DNA of 64,000 nucleotides from Gambelia wislizenii (GCA_030847615.1 JAUMIR010000004.1:224792501-224856500); one strand, 5' to 3'; positions 21,291 to 34,400 are shown, counted from the stretch's first letter. Notes: generated from the letters alone by a model not told the origin. Made by a program: numbers and translations.

Positions 21291-23469
21291 AGAGACTATC
21301 AGATATGGTGGTCCTACTTGTGCAAAAAGCATTGTTATGCAGTTGTCATTTACTAGACATCTACACGTTCTACTTTTTCCTTCATTAGAAGTGTTTTCTC
21401 TCCAGGTAGGGACTCTAACTTGTGAGACAGCTAAAAGCTTGGGCTGATCATTCCCTCTGTGCTTGTAAACAAACTAGGAAGCTAGGTAACATTAGTTATG
21501 TAAATTATAAATCAGGAGTTAGTTAAATAGTTAGAAACTATGTTCCTGATAAGACAACTATATAAATGTCAAGGCTAGCCCAGGAAATTTTGCTGCCTGA
21601 AGCAGAACCACCCCAATCTAAATCCAGCCAAGTTATTTTGGCACATGAGGCACACAAAACAAAACCACAACCACCTTTCCCTGACAGTGAAAAACAACAA
21701 AACTAATGGGAACAAATGAAATAATGAATAATTTGCTGTCCTGTCATAGCATCCCAAATCTGCTGCCTGAGGCTCCTGGACTTGAAGATTTTAATTTCAG
21801 CTGTTCCAAAAATAGTGGGAAGGGAGCCCCGCTTTTCAGTTAAATGAAATGTTTGCTATTAAATAAAGCAAGGTGATTTGTTTTGCTACCTACCAAAGTA
21901 ATTACTGAATTGCATTGCTTTCTTCCATGCCGGTTGAACACCCTGTAGTTTCCCTTAGTGACTATGTTGTTTCCTTACTTATTCACATACGGTTCAGATG
22001 CTTTAACAGTGCTGCCTGACCAGCTTGAAAAATGAAGATAACAGAGGCAGCTGCTGGCTGTTGAAGCCTTTATTATCATACTTATTGAGAACATCCCTAA
22101 TCCAATTTTAAGTGTGCCCTGGACAATGGGAAGAAAAAACAGCAGCAGAACTGCTGTAGCTGCCTTCTAGCATCACAGTAGCATTTGGAGAAGGACAGGG
22201 GAGGGGGTAATTGAAAACAGAATTAGATGGTGTGTGTCCTTCTGTTTTTCACAAGGTAGTTCTCACTGAGGTGCTTAAATTTGGGTCTGAGCTGCACCGC
22301 TTCAGGTTGCTGGTGGGCATTTATTATATAATTTCCAATCCACAATTTAAATTTTTTTTAAAAAAAATGCTGCCACATTAAAAAAAAAAAACTAGCATAA
22401 TATCAAGAAGGCAAGTTTAGAAACTTGACAGTGTATGGAAAATACTACTCTTTTTGGACTATAGCTACCAAAATACCCAAGCCAGCATAGCTGTTTGAAG
22501 TCCAATAAAGTAAGTTTTTTCAAGAAGCTCTGGTATATATGGCATGGGTTGCCATTGCTGGCAATGGCAGAGGAATGAAATCTGTTGCACAGCAAGAAAT
22601 CTTATCCTTTTGACAGCATTATTTATTAAACAATATTTCGGTATGTTATTCATCTTCTTTGTCAAATGTATCTGTGCAGAACTCGAATCAGTTACAGAAA
22701 TATGATAGATGGACATAGTTCAGCTGATCTTGTGAAGTGGTTGCCTGGCCAAGTCCTGCTGGAATTTTGTTTAATTTCAAAGAAGCTGGAAGTCTCCCAG
22801 GACCAGACTAGTGACACGAATGGGCTAGATTGTTTGCTGAAGCACAGCTCTGTGCTTGGAGCTTTGAGAAATGGCACTTCCCCTAGGAGAGAGTGGGAAG
22901 CCTCCCGTGTGCTCATAAACTGTAGGTTTGCTAAGGCCCAAGAGTTTTACAATGTTGATGTTTTCTCCTACCTTAGACCCATCTGGTTAGTTGGTGGGAA
23001 TCTAAAACATACCTATTTAATCTACTCTGAGATACTTTCAGATAACAATTTTAAGAGCATTCATGCTCTTTATCAAGGGTGGGAATTATGTGTATCCCTC
23101 TCCCCTCCCCCACCTACAGTTCCAAGCATTCCTCATCATTAATTAGGCTGGCTAGGGTTGCTGGGAATTGCACTCCACAAACATCTTTAGGGCTGTATGA
23201 TTCTTACTCCTGTTCTATAGAAAGTCAAATCCATTATGAAGCACAATCTAAATTCTTCACACTCACACGTCCTTTGTTCCCCATCTTCAGTTCATCATAC
23301 AACACTGTAAAACTTTCCCCCTTAGTCACTATTCCCTCAGGGTAAACTGTTATTTAACAGTTGTCATCACCCCACTATCTTCTCCTACATGGCTGTATTG
23401 ACCACTGTGGCCCTTGGCATGGGCCTCTGCTTCCAAAATTATTCACCTTTCTCACTGTTCAGAACACAT

Positions 23470-23646
23470 TGTGTGTGCGTGTGTGCCTTCCAGTTGCCTA
23501 TCAATGTAGGGCGACCCCATGAATTTCATTGGGTTTTCTTAGGCAAGAAATACTAAAGAGGTGGTTTTGCCAGTTCATTCCTCTGAAATATAGCCTATAG
23601 CACCTGGTATTCATTGGCAGTCTCCCATCTAAGTACTAACCAGGAC
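23470..23646 (-). mobile_element. 5S rRNA-derived SINE, reverse, 5' truncated
   Basis: Same family: tail 'gtgtgtgccttccagttgcc', middle 'gaatttcattgggttttctt', and a 5S part reduced to 'tctcccatctaagtactaacc' before it breaks off. Confidence 0.85.
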
Positions 23647-24288
23647 ATATTGTACACATTTACTCTCTGCATTGCTTCCTAATTACCCCCAGATCTGGCA
23701 CAGACTTCTTACCTTCACCTTTACCACTCTTCATAGTCTTATGCAATCTACCTTTTCTGCCCTGTGATAGCCTAATGTCAGAATCAGTTTGGTGCAGATG
23801 TTACTATAGTAGAGCACCCCTTTAAGGGGGTTGAAGTGGCTTGATCTTGCATGGGCATTTAAGACCTGATAGGTTTACAAAAGACCAACTCCTGATGGAG
23901 ATGTAAAATGCTAGAACTGGTTTGTTGATATGAATCAACACAGCTGCCAGAGTTTTTGGACTCTAGGGGATAGCATGATTATGGGTATTATCATGAGGAG
24001 TGTATGTACTTCAAGATGCCCTACTACATTACTGGCTACCATGCTGACACGTGTCTCAAACAGTAAAACCAGATACAATTGCACCTTCAACCATGTGATC
24101 CTTTTGCAAAAAGGTATATTTAAATAAAACCTTTTGCCACTTCTTTATTTCTCTGCTGGGGCAAGAAATTCAATGTTTACATAGTCCTCCTATGAATAAT
24201 TCTCAACCAATTATCTGCCAGTGTTAGACCTTTGAAGCTGCTTAAATCAAATGGTTGTACACGGGCTGTGCCTTAGCAGGAGAAACAG

Positions 24289-25417
24289 GGTGCCAGTTAC
24301 ACGACAAAAATTGTTGCGGAGCTTACCGTGACTTTGTGATCCCGAATCCGTCCCTCGCTGTTTATACGATTTTTGTCACTGATCTGGATATCCCAGGTAG
24401 TCCCGTGACTGATATTTACACGTCCAAAGTTCCAGGGTTTTTTTAGGTTTTGGGGGGGGGGGTTGGCTGTCAATCAAGGATGCGATTACTCGTGTTTTCA
24501 CAACCTTGGTGATGCACTTCCTTTAGAGTTCCGCGCCACGAGCGATGCTATTGGCTGGCTGGGGGGGGGAAGAGGGGGGAAGAGGTTTGGCATTCCCCTT
24601 GCTTCTTTAAAATGTTAACCCTTTAAGCAGAGACAGAAAGCATTTTGAAAGACCCAGACTGAGATCTTTCGCTCAGACACAGGAACAAGTGCTTTCCTTT
24701 TGGAATCAAGCCAAGTGAGGGGGGGAGGCTTGGTATTCCCCTTGCCTCTTTAAAATGTTAACCCTTACAGCAGAGATTTAACAACAGAGTTTAGGTTTCA
24801 AGCCAGCTACAGACAGGCGTTTTGAAAGACACAGACACAGAGAGGGGGAATTAAAGGGTTTCATTCACTCAGAGGCTGGAATATTTTACCGTTCAGACCC
24901 AGGGAGGTGACCAAGGCAGGGGATGAATGGGCGACCCTCTGCCCACCACGATCTCTCTGTAACATGCAGTTGAGGAAGAGGTTAAAGCTGAAGGGTTTGC
25001 AGTGTAGAAAACCATTTGAAAAGGTGATTGAGTACACGCATGCGTGTGCACACACATCAACCTTCGTGCAGCTGGAAGGGATGCCTTTGTTTTGGGCTGG
25101 TGAGGCTGGATCTGTTGAATGGGTGACTGACCCCTCCTTTTCTGGTCGCTGATCTCTAAGCCCACCCCCAGTCACCATTTCCGGTCATCCCCTAGTACCA
25201 AGATATTTTGTCCCAGGCTGTTTACATTTCCGATTTTCTGAATCCTCCGGTGACTTTTTTAAAAACCGGCACAAACCGCGGGACTGGAAGTCCCACAGGT
25301 TGAGGGATAAAAGGTGACCCCCCTTCCGAAAATCACATACCCAACCCGATGCACGTGTAAACTGCCAGGGATCGACATGAATTCTTCCCAGGACATTTTC
25401 ATCATGTAAATGGCACC
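24289..25417 (-). mobile_element. Harbinger-like non-autonomous transposon A (1129 bp)
   Basis: Terminal repeats GGTGCCAGTTACACGA (left) and, reversed, GGTGCCATTTACATGA (right). CAG at 24286-24288 is repeated at 25418-25420, a 3-bp target duplication of the CWG type used by Harbinger elements. The sequence matches element B (34797-35928) in reverse orientation. Inside is a roughly 140-bp direct repeat carrying 'ctttaaaatgttaaccctt' at about 24608 and 24748. No transposase frame. Confidence 0.7.
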
Positions 25418-25479
25418 CAGGTCTTCTGAACATATTGAAAATCACTTGGTCATGAGGAATGTCGAGATTGTCCTACAAG

Positions 25480-25691
25480 TACAGATTGACCCCCATGTCT
25501 GTGGGGGATACATTCTGGATACCTGAAACCATGGATAATAGGGAACCCTATTATTTTCAATGAGAAGAACACTGGAAGTTGACCATAGAATTGCACTGGA
25601 GGACATAGAAATTCTAAGAGAGAACATTCCCCCCCCCCAGATGTGGATAAGTGAAATTGTAGATATCTATGGATACAGGGGTCGCCCTGTA
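25480..25691. mobile_element. Tigger-like MITE
   Basis: TACAGATTGACCCCCATGTC at the left; the right end read in reverse is TACAGGGCGACCCCTGTATC. The body 'aaccatggataatagggaac' is the reverse complement of the 2.3-kb copy. TA at both ends. Confidence 0.78.
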
Positions 25692-26443
25692 TTGGCAATG
25701 AGTCCTGTTTGCTAACTGAATGTTGTAGAAGGATATGGATATGGGTTTGTTTGTTTTGTACAGTACTCCCAATTACAGTTTTGGTCTATCATTAGTGTTA
25801 TATTTTCTTCATTTTCCATAAAAGGATCTTATTTCAGGTAGGTCTGACTGATCAGGTCAATCTGTGCTTTATAGGCTGCTTATTCCATGAGCAGACACAA
25901 AAAAAGAAGGACTGTGACATTACCTCATTACATTTTCAGCCAGTTACGAGATCTTTCTCATTTAGCAGCTGATTGCTACTCAGAGTAGAGGATCAGTGAT
26001 CCATGATCAACCTGCAGGACCTCTCCTGCTAGTAGACTCCTGTTTTGCCAGCTGGTTCAGAAATAACTTCCTGTTGCTGTACAGCATAGTATATGGCTTC
26101 TTATTAATGTTTTGCTTTCTTATATACTGAATTCTGAGTATGTATTTGACTGCTGATTTTGTCTCTCTTTCCCATCCTTGATTTTTATTTATATCACCAT
26201 AGAACTTTGGTTTTCCTCTGATGGATGCTGTTTCTGATTTATTAAAACTAGGAAGATGTTTATCATTCTCATGGGTTGGGGAGAGGAAGCGTGGGCAGAG
26301 GAATAGTCAATATAGAGACCATTGGGAAAAGCACTGGAAGGTGCAGGGCATCTTCCTTGGCACTGGTACTAAACAATACAACTCCTGCCTTCACTACCTC
26401 AAAGTTTTACAAGTTGTCTTATGAAACCCCTGCTTGTTTTATG

Positions 26444-26655
26444 GGAAGGGTTATAGCTTAGTGGTAGAGCACATGCTTTGCATTCAAAAGGGTCCGTGTT
26501 CATTCCCCTTTCTTCTCCAGGTGAGGCTAAAAAAGACTTCTTCCTGGACCCTTGAGAGTTAATTCCAGTCATCAGTGGAAAATGTATGCTGTAAATAATA
26601 CTGAGTTAGAAAGACCAGTGGACTGACTCAACATAAGACTGCTTCAGAAACAGAG
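26444..26655 (+). mobile_element. tRNA(Ala)-like SINE, forward
   Basis: The head 'ttatagcttagtggtagagc' and 'catgctttgcattcaaaag' resembles a tRNA with A box; a decayed B box follows ('gtccgtgttcattcccc'). The body has 'ttcttcctggacccttgag' and the end 'agtggactgactcaacataa'. It would not fold as a working tRNA and is best read as a SINE. Confidence 0.75.
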
Positions 26656-27303
26656 TGAGTGAGTGTGTGAGTGGACAGGAGGAGACAATACAGCCCCTGG
26701 TCAACATAGTTCTCCGCCTCTCATAGAGTGAAGTATAGCAACACCCTGGGTTCAGCTTCTTTCTTATACTAGTGTGACAAAGAGGCCAAACCTAGGAGCT
26801 GGAGATAATCTGTTTTTGTTAATATTCCTTTCCTAATGAAATGTAAGATTACAGAGCTTAACTGAAGCGTGATGACAATTAATGGTGATGTTTCATCATC
26901 TGTAAGGACATTCATATGGGTCAGTCTTCTAGCCTGCCATGGATAATGGTCAAAGCTAGGCTAAGAAAAATAACAGAAGCAGTCACCTTTTTTTATAATC
27001 TCTGCAGGCTGGCACGTTGATTCCAGCTATATATCAGAATGATGGTTCTTGTGCCAAGGAGTTCATTGGTTGCCACTCCACTTCTCGCCTGCCTTTTCAC
27101 CATCATTCTGAGCCTTTTCATCTTCATCTAGAGCAAAATCATTTCAGGGGGAGGACAGTGCCCTTTGTCTCCTTCAGCCTGATATTGCACAGCCTAATAG
27201 ATTTGGTTGGGAATACAAATTAAAACTGATCTATGCATTTAATGGGTGTATCCTAATATGTCTTCCATTTGTGAACAATTTGTTTTCATTTAGATCTATG
27301 AGA

Positions 27304-27424
27304 GTGTGTATCAGCACTGTACAGTTATAGTTTTTTGATACTACTTTTACTTGTCATGGCTCCGTCATGGCATGGTAGTTAAAGTAGTATCAAACTGATA
27401 TAACTGTATAGTGTAGACAGACCA
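27304..27424. mobile_element. Small hAT-like MITE, palindromic
   Basis: Left arm 'cactgtacagttatag' and 'tttgatactacttttact'; right arm 'agtaaagtagtatcaaact'-like and 'tataactgtatagtgtagac'. About 120 bp folding on itself around 'gtcatggctccgtcatggc'. Confidence 0.65.
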
Positions 27425-27594
27425 AGGCCAGAATCCTGTATGGTGCAATGTAGCATAGTAGTTCCATGTGTGGTACTTTGCTACAGCTATGCATTCAAGA
27501 CCCCGCAGACTTACCACTGAGCCATTGCTGTACATGGCTGTTGGAGAGTGATGAGTGGGGGGAAGATTGGAGAAGCATTTGGCTATGTCCTTGT

Positions 27595-27815
27595 AGCCAG
27601 ACACAGAATGGATACATCATCTGCTGAGATCCACTGGAGTCCTCCAAAGGTCTCAGTGGATGATGTAATCATTCTCTATCTGGCTATGGGGGCACCACAG
27701 ATGCTTCTCTGACTCCTCTCCATACTGTCCACCAGCCACAGAATGACCATGAGGAGGGACTGCTCAGTGGTGACTTGGAGGGGACTTGATTGTTGCAGAG
27801 GGGGAAAGGAAATGC
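27595..27815. repeat. Medium-copy interspersed repeat, second copy
   Basis: Relative of 17760-18095. 'atacatcatctgctgagatcc' is inverted against 'aggtctcagtggatgatgta'. Ends 'gattgttgcagagggggaa'. Confidence 0.5.
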
Positions 27816-28979
27816 CAGCCTCTTCAACAACAATAACAACAACAACAGACATACACAGGAATGAAGTAGACTTACACTTACATATGTCACTAACAAGATG
27901 CCAGCTTAAGAATGTAAAGTTGTGTTTCTGAAGACAGGAGGCAAATCTTATGGATGAGATGCGAGTGGTATGCCTGTGTCTTCTCCTCCATCATATTGTT
28001 GAATGATAGTTCAAAGAAACCACAGAGCAAACCTCTGTTCTTTCCATCTGATATTAATATTCTCAGGCTTAACTACAGAAGAAAACTTGTCAGCTGTAAG
28101 TTCATACAGCTCCACTTTGTCTTTTGTTTTCATTGACCAATATGCCTTGCCCCTTGCCTTTGCATGACAGCAAACAGTATCAGCTGAGCAGTCTGCCTTG
28201 CTTTGGTTGAGTGATGGTAATTGACCCACTCACCTACAACTGATGTGAGCCTATTTTAACAGTTATGGCTTCCTCCAGGGAGTTGAGGGACTCTGCACAC
28301 TTCCCCCCTTTTTTCTTGTGCCCTCAGAGGTAGTAGTCTTTCCTGTATTGTGCTTAGGCAGCAAGAAAAAAGGAGAGATTATCTCACCCCTATTAGAGTT
28401 GCCAGATGTATGAGAATTCTTGTGCAATTTATTTCATTTTTTAATTAATTTCATTTTTAAATTTTATTAAATGTTTAGAAAAAGTATGATTTTTTTAAAT
28501 GCTCCTATGAAGCAACAGATAATACAGAAAGGATTTTTACCCCAGAGAGCAGAGGCAGTCATATTAAAAACACAGCATAATATGAGGTTGAAAGTATGAG
28601 GTTGCCAGAGGTTGACAGAGAAAATAATATGAGGTTGACAGAGAAAATAAAAAGATTGATTGTTGGGTGCCAGGTAGTGATTGAAGTGGTCTCTTGTCAA
28701 ACTTCTCTGCACAGGAAAACCCATAAACAAGGCCAAGAGAGCCCTTTTTGATGGTCAACCTGTCGTAACTCAGCTTATGAAAATAAGGAGAGAAAGGACT
28801 TCATGGATGAACATAGAACAAGGGGTAGCTACATGAAGAAAAAAGAGCAGAGTCATTCAGATATATGGATGAAAGGGTTGCATTCTCCATGACAAATACT
28901 CAAGAAGACTGCCTTGCTAAGTACCAGACTGATTTGGAAAGAATGGTGACAGTTCCCAATGTGGAAAGAGCCCTTTTAT

Positions 28980-29165
28980 GCACAATTATAGCACTGTGAT
29001 TCCACTTTAGCTTCCATGGTTGCATCTTGTTGGAGTCCTGGGGCTTGTCATTTGGTCAGAGGTGCTAGAGCTCTCTGGCTGAGAATTGTAGACAACCCTC
29101 CCTAAACTGCAAATCCCAGGATTTAATAGGATGTTCCATGGGAATCCCAGCACCTGAAGGGAGGA
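28980..29165. mobile_element. hAT-like MITE, partial
   Basis: Shares 'gctagagctctctggctga', 'ccctccctaaactgcaaatc' and 'ccaggattt.ataggatg' with the 35.9-kb copy. The right terminal arm is lost. Confidence 0.65.
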
Positions 29166-29334
29166 CTATGAGAACGTGCTGCTTTCTTACTATTATTGCC
29201 CCAGTGTGAGATGGCTGCTAAGGCAAGAGCAGATTGTTAGTCATGCCCATCAACAGTGGGACCATGGTGGTTGCGGGAACTGTGGGAGTTACAGACCACA
29301 AAAATAACCTTACCAGGTACAGTTATAATAACAC

Positions 29335-29443
29335 CCCTAGAATCATAGAATTGTAGAGGTGGAAGAGACCACAAGGGCCATCCAGTCCAATCTCCTGCCA
29401 TGCAGGAAATCACAATCAAAGCACCCCTGACAGATGGCCTCCG
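29335..29443 (-). mobile_element. CR1 LINE 3' terminal fragment, reverse
   Basis: Minus-strand copy with 'tagaatcatagaattgtag', 'agaccacaagggccatcc' and 'agtccaatctcctgccatg', which is the reverse complement of the ending at 2.9 kb. About 110 bp. Confidence 0.88.
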
Positions 29444-30098
29444 AAAAACAACAACTTTTCATTACTATTTTTTTATTCTTTCTTCTTATCCCCTTCCCTT
29501 GCGCAACTGTATATTTCAGACCAGTTAAACAGTCACTGTATTTTTAAGAACTAAAAAACAGCATTGGGAAACAAACTGGCTGGGCTACCAACCATTAGGC
29601 ATGACATGGATGTGTTATTTTAAACGAATCCACAGTTAGTGATATTTAGAAGGATGCTGATCCTACAAGCACAAAGAGCCATTTGACTGGTTGAAGTCCA
29701 AATAATGACTTCTTCTCAGTTTGTTTACTCCAGGGTGGATAACTGTGACCCTCCATTGTTTTCAGATTGCAACACATTTAATCCTTCACCACTTGCTTTG
29801 CTTGCTAAGGCTTATGGGAGTGGTAGTCCAGAAACATCTGGAAAACTACACTTGCTCACTCCTAGTCATGGCAATGAGGATTATTGGCTACCTTCCATGT
29901 TGGGCAAGGCAAACAACTAGCCCTAGAAAAGGTACTATTGTGTTGTAAAAGGTACAGAACAATCTCTACCATTAAAATTATCAAGGGGTGGAGAAACTGC
30001 CATCTTTAGCTTAGAAAAAGACTACTAAAGTGGGGATGTGATTGAGGTCTATAAAGAGCTCTTGTTACCCTTTTTCTTTACACCATGTATAATTTTAT

Positions 30099-30139
30099 AG
30101 GATTGTCCTCCCTAAATTAGAATACGCACATACCCTGGT
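30099..30139. repeat. 41-bp direct repeat, copy 2
   Basis: Same as 19349-19389 except a G for A ('aatacgcacataccctgg'), about 10.7 kb away in the same orientation. Confidence 0.7.
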
Positions 30140-30847
30140 TTTGGCACTACTGTAGTGAGCTATTAGAGAGTTATTAGAACCCAGGGTCATCCAGTGAAGC
30201 TGGATGCTGGTAGACCCAGGGCAAACAAAAGGAAGTGTTTCTTCATACAGTACTTTAACTGTTGCATTTGTTACCACAACATCTAATAAAGATGGCCAGC
30301 ATGGGTGGTTTTAAAAGGTATTCTAGTGTAAGACTATCAATGGCTGCTGATCCTGATGATTGTATTTCTCCCAGTATCAGAGGAAATAATGCCTCTGTGT
30401 ATAATACTTGCAAGGAAACAGTAGAAGGATACTGCTGTCCTCATGTCCTACTTCTGAGCTTCCCATTGGTGTCTGGTTAGCCAGCATGTGAACAGAATAT
30501 TGGTCTAGATACAGTGGTCTGATCTGACAGGGCTCTTCTTATGCTTTTAAAGGATGGCTTTTGTGCTCTTTAAACTAGATTAGCTGTAAGAGATACAGTA
30601 TACCTGGCCAAGAGTAGGGAGGAGGATTGATGCTGGATCAAATATTGCTGATCAACACAGTAGTCATGCTTTTCACAAGTATTTTTCTAAGACAGAGTGA
30701 CTTTAAGGACTGCTGTGGGGAAAAAGCATCCTGTGTGGTCAAAACTGATCAGTTTTCTTTTGCCTAGGTTCGTACTTCTTTAACCAGTGTAGTATTACTT
30801 GATGGGTGCAAAGAAGTCTCATAAAATGGACATATACAGAATAGAAG

Positions 30848-30884
30848 CAGTAGTAGTAGAGGTAGTAGTAGTAGTAGTAGTATT
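30848..30884. repeat. (TAG)n microsatellite
   Basis: TAG/GTA trinucleotide run with one interruption ('agaggtag'). Confidence 0.9.
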
Positions 30885-31207
30885 TATTACTTAACCCTCC
30901 TCTCCCCATGGATCGAAATGTAGGAATTAAGTTTACCACAAACTTTGATGAATGATTGGCCAGTTGAAAGATCAACAACAGGAAAAATTAAGCTGAAACT
31001 GCTCATTTCTAGCACATTAAGACTAAGACACACTCTCTCTCACACACACATACACACATATACACAATGAAACCAGGACTCCTGGTGTCTACTTCTAAAT
31101 TTTTAAAAAGTGTGTAGAACTACATCTCCCGGAGTTCCCTGCGTAGAAGTCATGATAGTCTAGCAAGTTTGAAGTACCTTTAAATATAGTGTGCACATAT
31201 AGTGTGC

Positions 31208-31370
31208 CTCTAGAGCAGCCTTCCCCAAAGTCCCCCCCCCCCATGCTTCAGATTGCAGTTCTCAATATTTTTCCCAAGATGCTATTCCCAAAACCATTCT
31301 GCCTGGGGCTTAAGGGAGCTGTAGTCAAAAACATCTGGAGGGCACCAGGCTGGGAAAGTCTTCTCTAGAG
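31208..31370. mobile_element. Palindromic hAT-type MITE ('agatgtttttgactaca' family)
   Basis: The left arm 'agccttccccaaagtcc' and the right arm 'aaaaacatctggagggcac', 'ggctgggaaag' belong to the small foldback family with 'gggagctgtagtcaaaaac'. The left arm has a poly-C insertion. Confidence 0.6.
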
Positions 31371-33188
31371 AGGCTCTGTTTAATTAAGGATTGGTGTTTA
31401 TTTAAAGGTTCTGTATTGCCTTTCCTTGTGAAGATGGCCTCAAGGTTGAGTTGTTCAGACTAGTAAGCAAGTCTGACTGAGTAGCATTTTGCAGGGAAGG
31501 GGAGCTAGGAAGATCACATGGCACATTCTGAACTGTTGTTGAGGCTTCATAGCTAATTTGGCTGGTCTCCAATAGTTTGGCCAGAGCCAAGTAATGATTC
31601 ACAGGCTGGTCCTGACCTCAGCTTCTGAGCTGATTACAGCACACTTGAGTTTTGACAGATATTTACATTTTGGTTCTTCAATATGTCTCTTGATGCAAGC
31701 ATAATGAATATTGCAGTTTATCAAAAGCTGGGCACTGCTCAGTGTAGAGTATATTCTTTCCATGGAGAAGGTGTCAGGTATAGTCTCCAGGTTTTTCTGT
31801 TAAAGGGATCTTTGGAAGCCAGGCTAAAGAAGAGATCTAAGCCCAAACCACTACTTGTAGAGATGAGAGTACTGGGCTAGGTGTTCTAGTGGTCTGACCA
31901 GAGCTCTGGAAATTTACATTTTGAGACTAAAATTTCCAGAACCCCCACACATAGGAGCAATAAATAGTGTTTAAAAAATAGTGTTTCCAGGCTCTGAGTT
32001 TGACCTCATATTATATGTGACTTCTTTATTTTCCATATGCCTCTGTTCCAGTTAGTAGTCCCAGATAACAATCAATGTGCTAAGAGCTGTATGGGCAGCT
32101 ATGGATGAAGATTTTGCTGCCTGGTGTTTTATTAATCCTTCTGCTAACTAAAGAGTCAGGCATTTAAAGATTAAGCTGTCACTAAGCAGATCTTGATGAT
32201 ATCATAGTCAATAATCTGCATAGTAATGGAGCCCTCAAGTGTGCATTATCAAAATAAATAGGTTGTAGAAATGTCATTGTGTTCTGTTGTGTCCATAATC
32301 CATAGCTAGGAACATTCTTCAAGTCATTTATGGGCCATGATGAAAGCATTTCACCATATTATAAGGAGTCCCTGATAACACATTGATGAAACTCAGGGTA
32401 TATCACTTGAAGACATAGTGATGCTGAAAGAGGGTATGTTGAGACAGAGTATACTAGTGGAAGCTTAATATAAAATTAATGTCCAGTACATTGGCTGATA
32501 TTTAATTATGAACAAAAGCATCTAATGTTATAGTGTGGTTTGTTCTTAGTTGCATGAAAGATTAACTAACACAGTGCCAGGCTTCCAAAATAATGGCCTA
32601 AATTCTATGAAATTTGTTTTAAACATGAAGTAGCAAAGAAGAAGAAGCAATAGCAATAGATTGCTCAGTATCAAGGGAAGTCATTGAATACAAACCTGGG
32701 AAGGAAGGAAATAAAATGCTGAGGAAGAACATTTTATATATGTTGTTCATTGCATTAGATATCCATCTCATAAAATGCAGTTGCCCGAAAAGAATGTATT
32801 CTTCCATCGTTTAAACATACACGGGTACCTATGTCTGCAAGAAGGTAGCCCAAACAAAGGGTTTGGCTAATGACTCCATAGTCCAAAGCTAGAGAAAAAT
32901 AGTTATCTTAGGGCCAGATTCTGCAAAGAAGAAATAAACTTGTAGATCTTTCTTTATATATCTGTCTGCAGAATAGTGATGATAGTCAAGTATGCTGTAA
33001 ACATATTCAATAGTGCTCTGTAATTATCCTTGTGGACCACAGCTGGGAAAATTTACTTTTGGAATTTGTTTCAGTTGTTGAGGCCCAATGGCATGGACAG
33101 AGTGCTTGGGTTCTGTTCATTTGGTGTGTTTTTTATTGTTGCTGATCTTGACTGATTATAGCCTGTAGGTCTGGTTTAAGGCCTTAGA

Positions 33189-33335
33189 TCCAACATGCTA
33201 GAGTTTCTTTCTTTGGAGGTTTTAAACAGAGGCTGGATGGCCATCTATCAGGAGTGCTTTGATTGTGTTTCCTGCAGGGCAGGGGGTTGGACTGGATGGC
33301 CCTTAATGGTCTCTTCCAACTATGATTCTAATCAT
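33189..33335 (+). mobile_element. CR1 LINE 3' terminal fragment
   Basis: About 145 bp with 'tttctttggaggttttaaacagagg', 'ggccatctatcagg', 'ggactggatggccctt' and the terminal 'ttccaac..atgattcta' signature. It ends just before the L2-like fragment. Confidence 0.85.
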
Positions 33336-33504
33336 AAATCCTTCCCTCAGTGATGGGTGCTTATTAATCTCTTTAAAAGGTACACTAATTTGGTAGCTTC
33401 TGAAGAAGCCAAGTCTGAACCATGACACAGGACTTTAACAAATTTAGAGCAGTGGCCAGTCTCCTGTTTTGGCACAAGATGACTGAGTGAGTGACCATGT
33501 GCAA

Positions 33505-34400
33505 CGTCAACACTTATGAATGATATTGACAATATTGAGCCATTTCAGTTGGGTTTTAGACAAGATTTTGTTGTGGAAACTGCACTGATTGCTTTGTGGG
33601 ACAACCTCTACTGTCAGAAAGACAGGCAAAGTACTCCCCTGTTGGTTCTCCTGGACCTCTCAGTACCTTTGGAAACCATCCATCATGGTATCCTTCTGGA
33701 ACAGCTAGAAGTTGGAGGCACTGTTTTGCAGTAATTCTGCTTCTATTTTGGTCATTTATTTCAGTAGGTGGTATTGGATTACTGTTATTCTACCCCTTGG
33801 AAGCTCCATTATAATATCCCTTTACTTTTTCACATTTACTTGAAACCACTAGGAGTGGTTGTCAGGAGCGATGGAGTGCCATGCCATCGGTATGCAGATA
33901 AAACTCAACTCTAGTTCTTCTCTTTGTCAAAAGCAGGTGAGGCACTAGCTATCCTGAAACACTGTTTGGACTAGGTATTAGGCTAAATTCAATAAGGACC
34001 AATAAACTACTTAGCCCAGACAAGACAGAGGTACTGTTAGTACTTGGCTCATATGCTGAGCTAAGTGGTATTCACTAAATGGAGTTCAATGGAAGTGCCT
34101 TTTATCAGCTTTGGCTAATATACCACTGTACCCCTACATAAGCAGACATCACCTGGCTCTGGTTATCCATGTACTAATAACCTCCCACCTGGATAAATGC
34201 AATGTGTTGTACATGGGGCTACCTCTGCAGTTGGTCTAGAAACTTTACTGAGTGCAAAACTGTATACTGGAACTCATTGTTTCAAATGCATCATCCCAGC
34301 ATCAACCATGCTGGGTACCAGCCATCTTCCAGGCCCATTTCATCACTTTTAAAGCCCTAAATGGCCAAGGCACAGCCTACCTGCTCCTCTGTGTTCCTAC
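33505..34400 (+). mobile_element. Degraded L2/CR1-type LINE reverse-transcriptase fragment
   Basis: 33516-33734 translates to EPFQLGFRQDFVVETALIALWDNL...LLVLLDLSVPLETIHHGILLEQL, the conserved RT fingers/palm of L2-like LINEs (the usual Phe-Asp pair is altered to Leu-Glu). Further right, in broken frames, are a YAD-type remnant (about 33894) and a downstream block around 34127-34400 with the 'aaagccctaaatggccaagg' string seen in L2 elements. It is frameshifted and old. Confidence 0.75.

Larger units (their letters stand above)
20655..24285 (+). other. Probable intron, largely unique
   Basis: Contains one palindromic MITE (21.2 kb) and a 5S SINE (23.5 kb); no exon-like segment with family resemblance. 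The 158-codon frame at 22666-23142 is not recognised. Confidence 0.4.
29444..33188 (+). other. Probable intron, largely unique
   Basis: Holds the 41-bp repeat (30.1 kb), the TAG run (30.85 kb) and a MITE (31.2 kb). 30485-30545 resembles a CR1-style SINE end ('gtggtctgatctgacagg'). Otherwise nothing. Confidence 0.4.

Noticed and set aside
22666..23142. 158-codon plus-strand open frame
   Set aside because: No recognisable protein family and no convincing exon boundaries.
26444..26515. tRNA-Ala gene
   Set aside because: B box and acceptor pairing are decayed and a SINE body follows directly.
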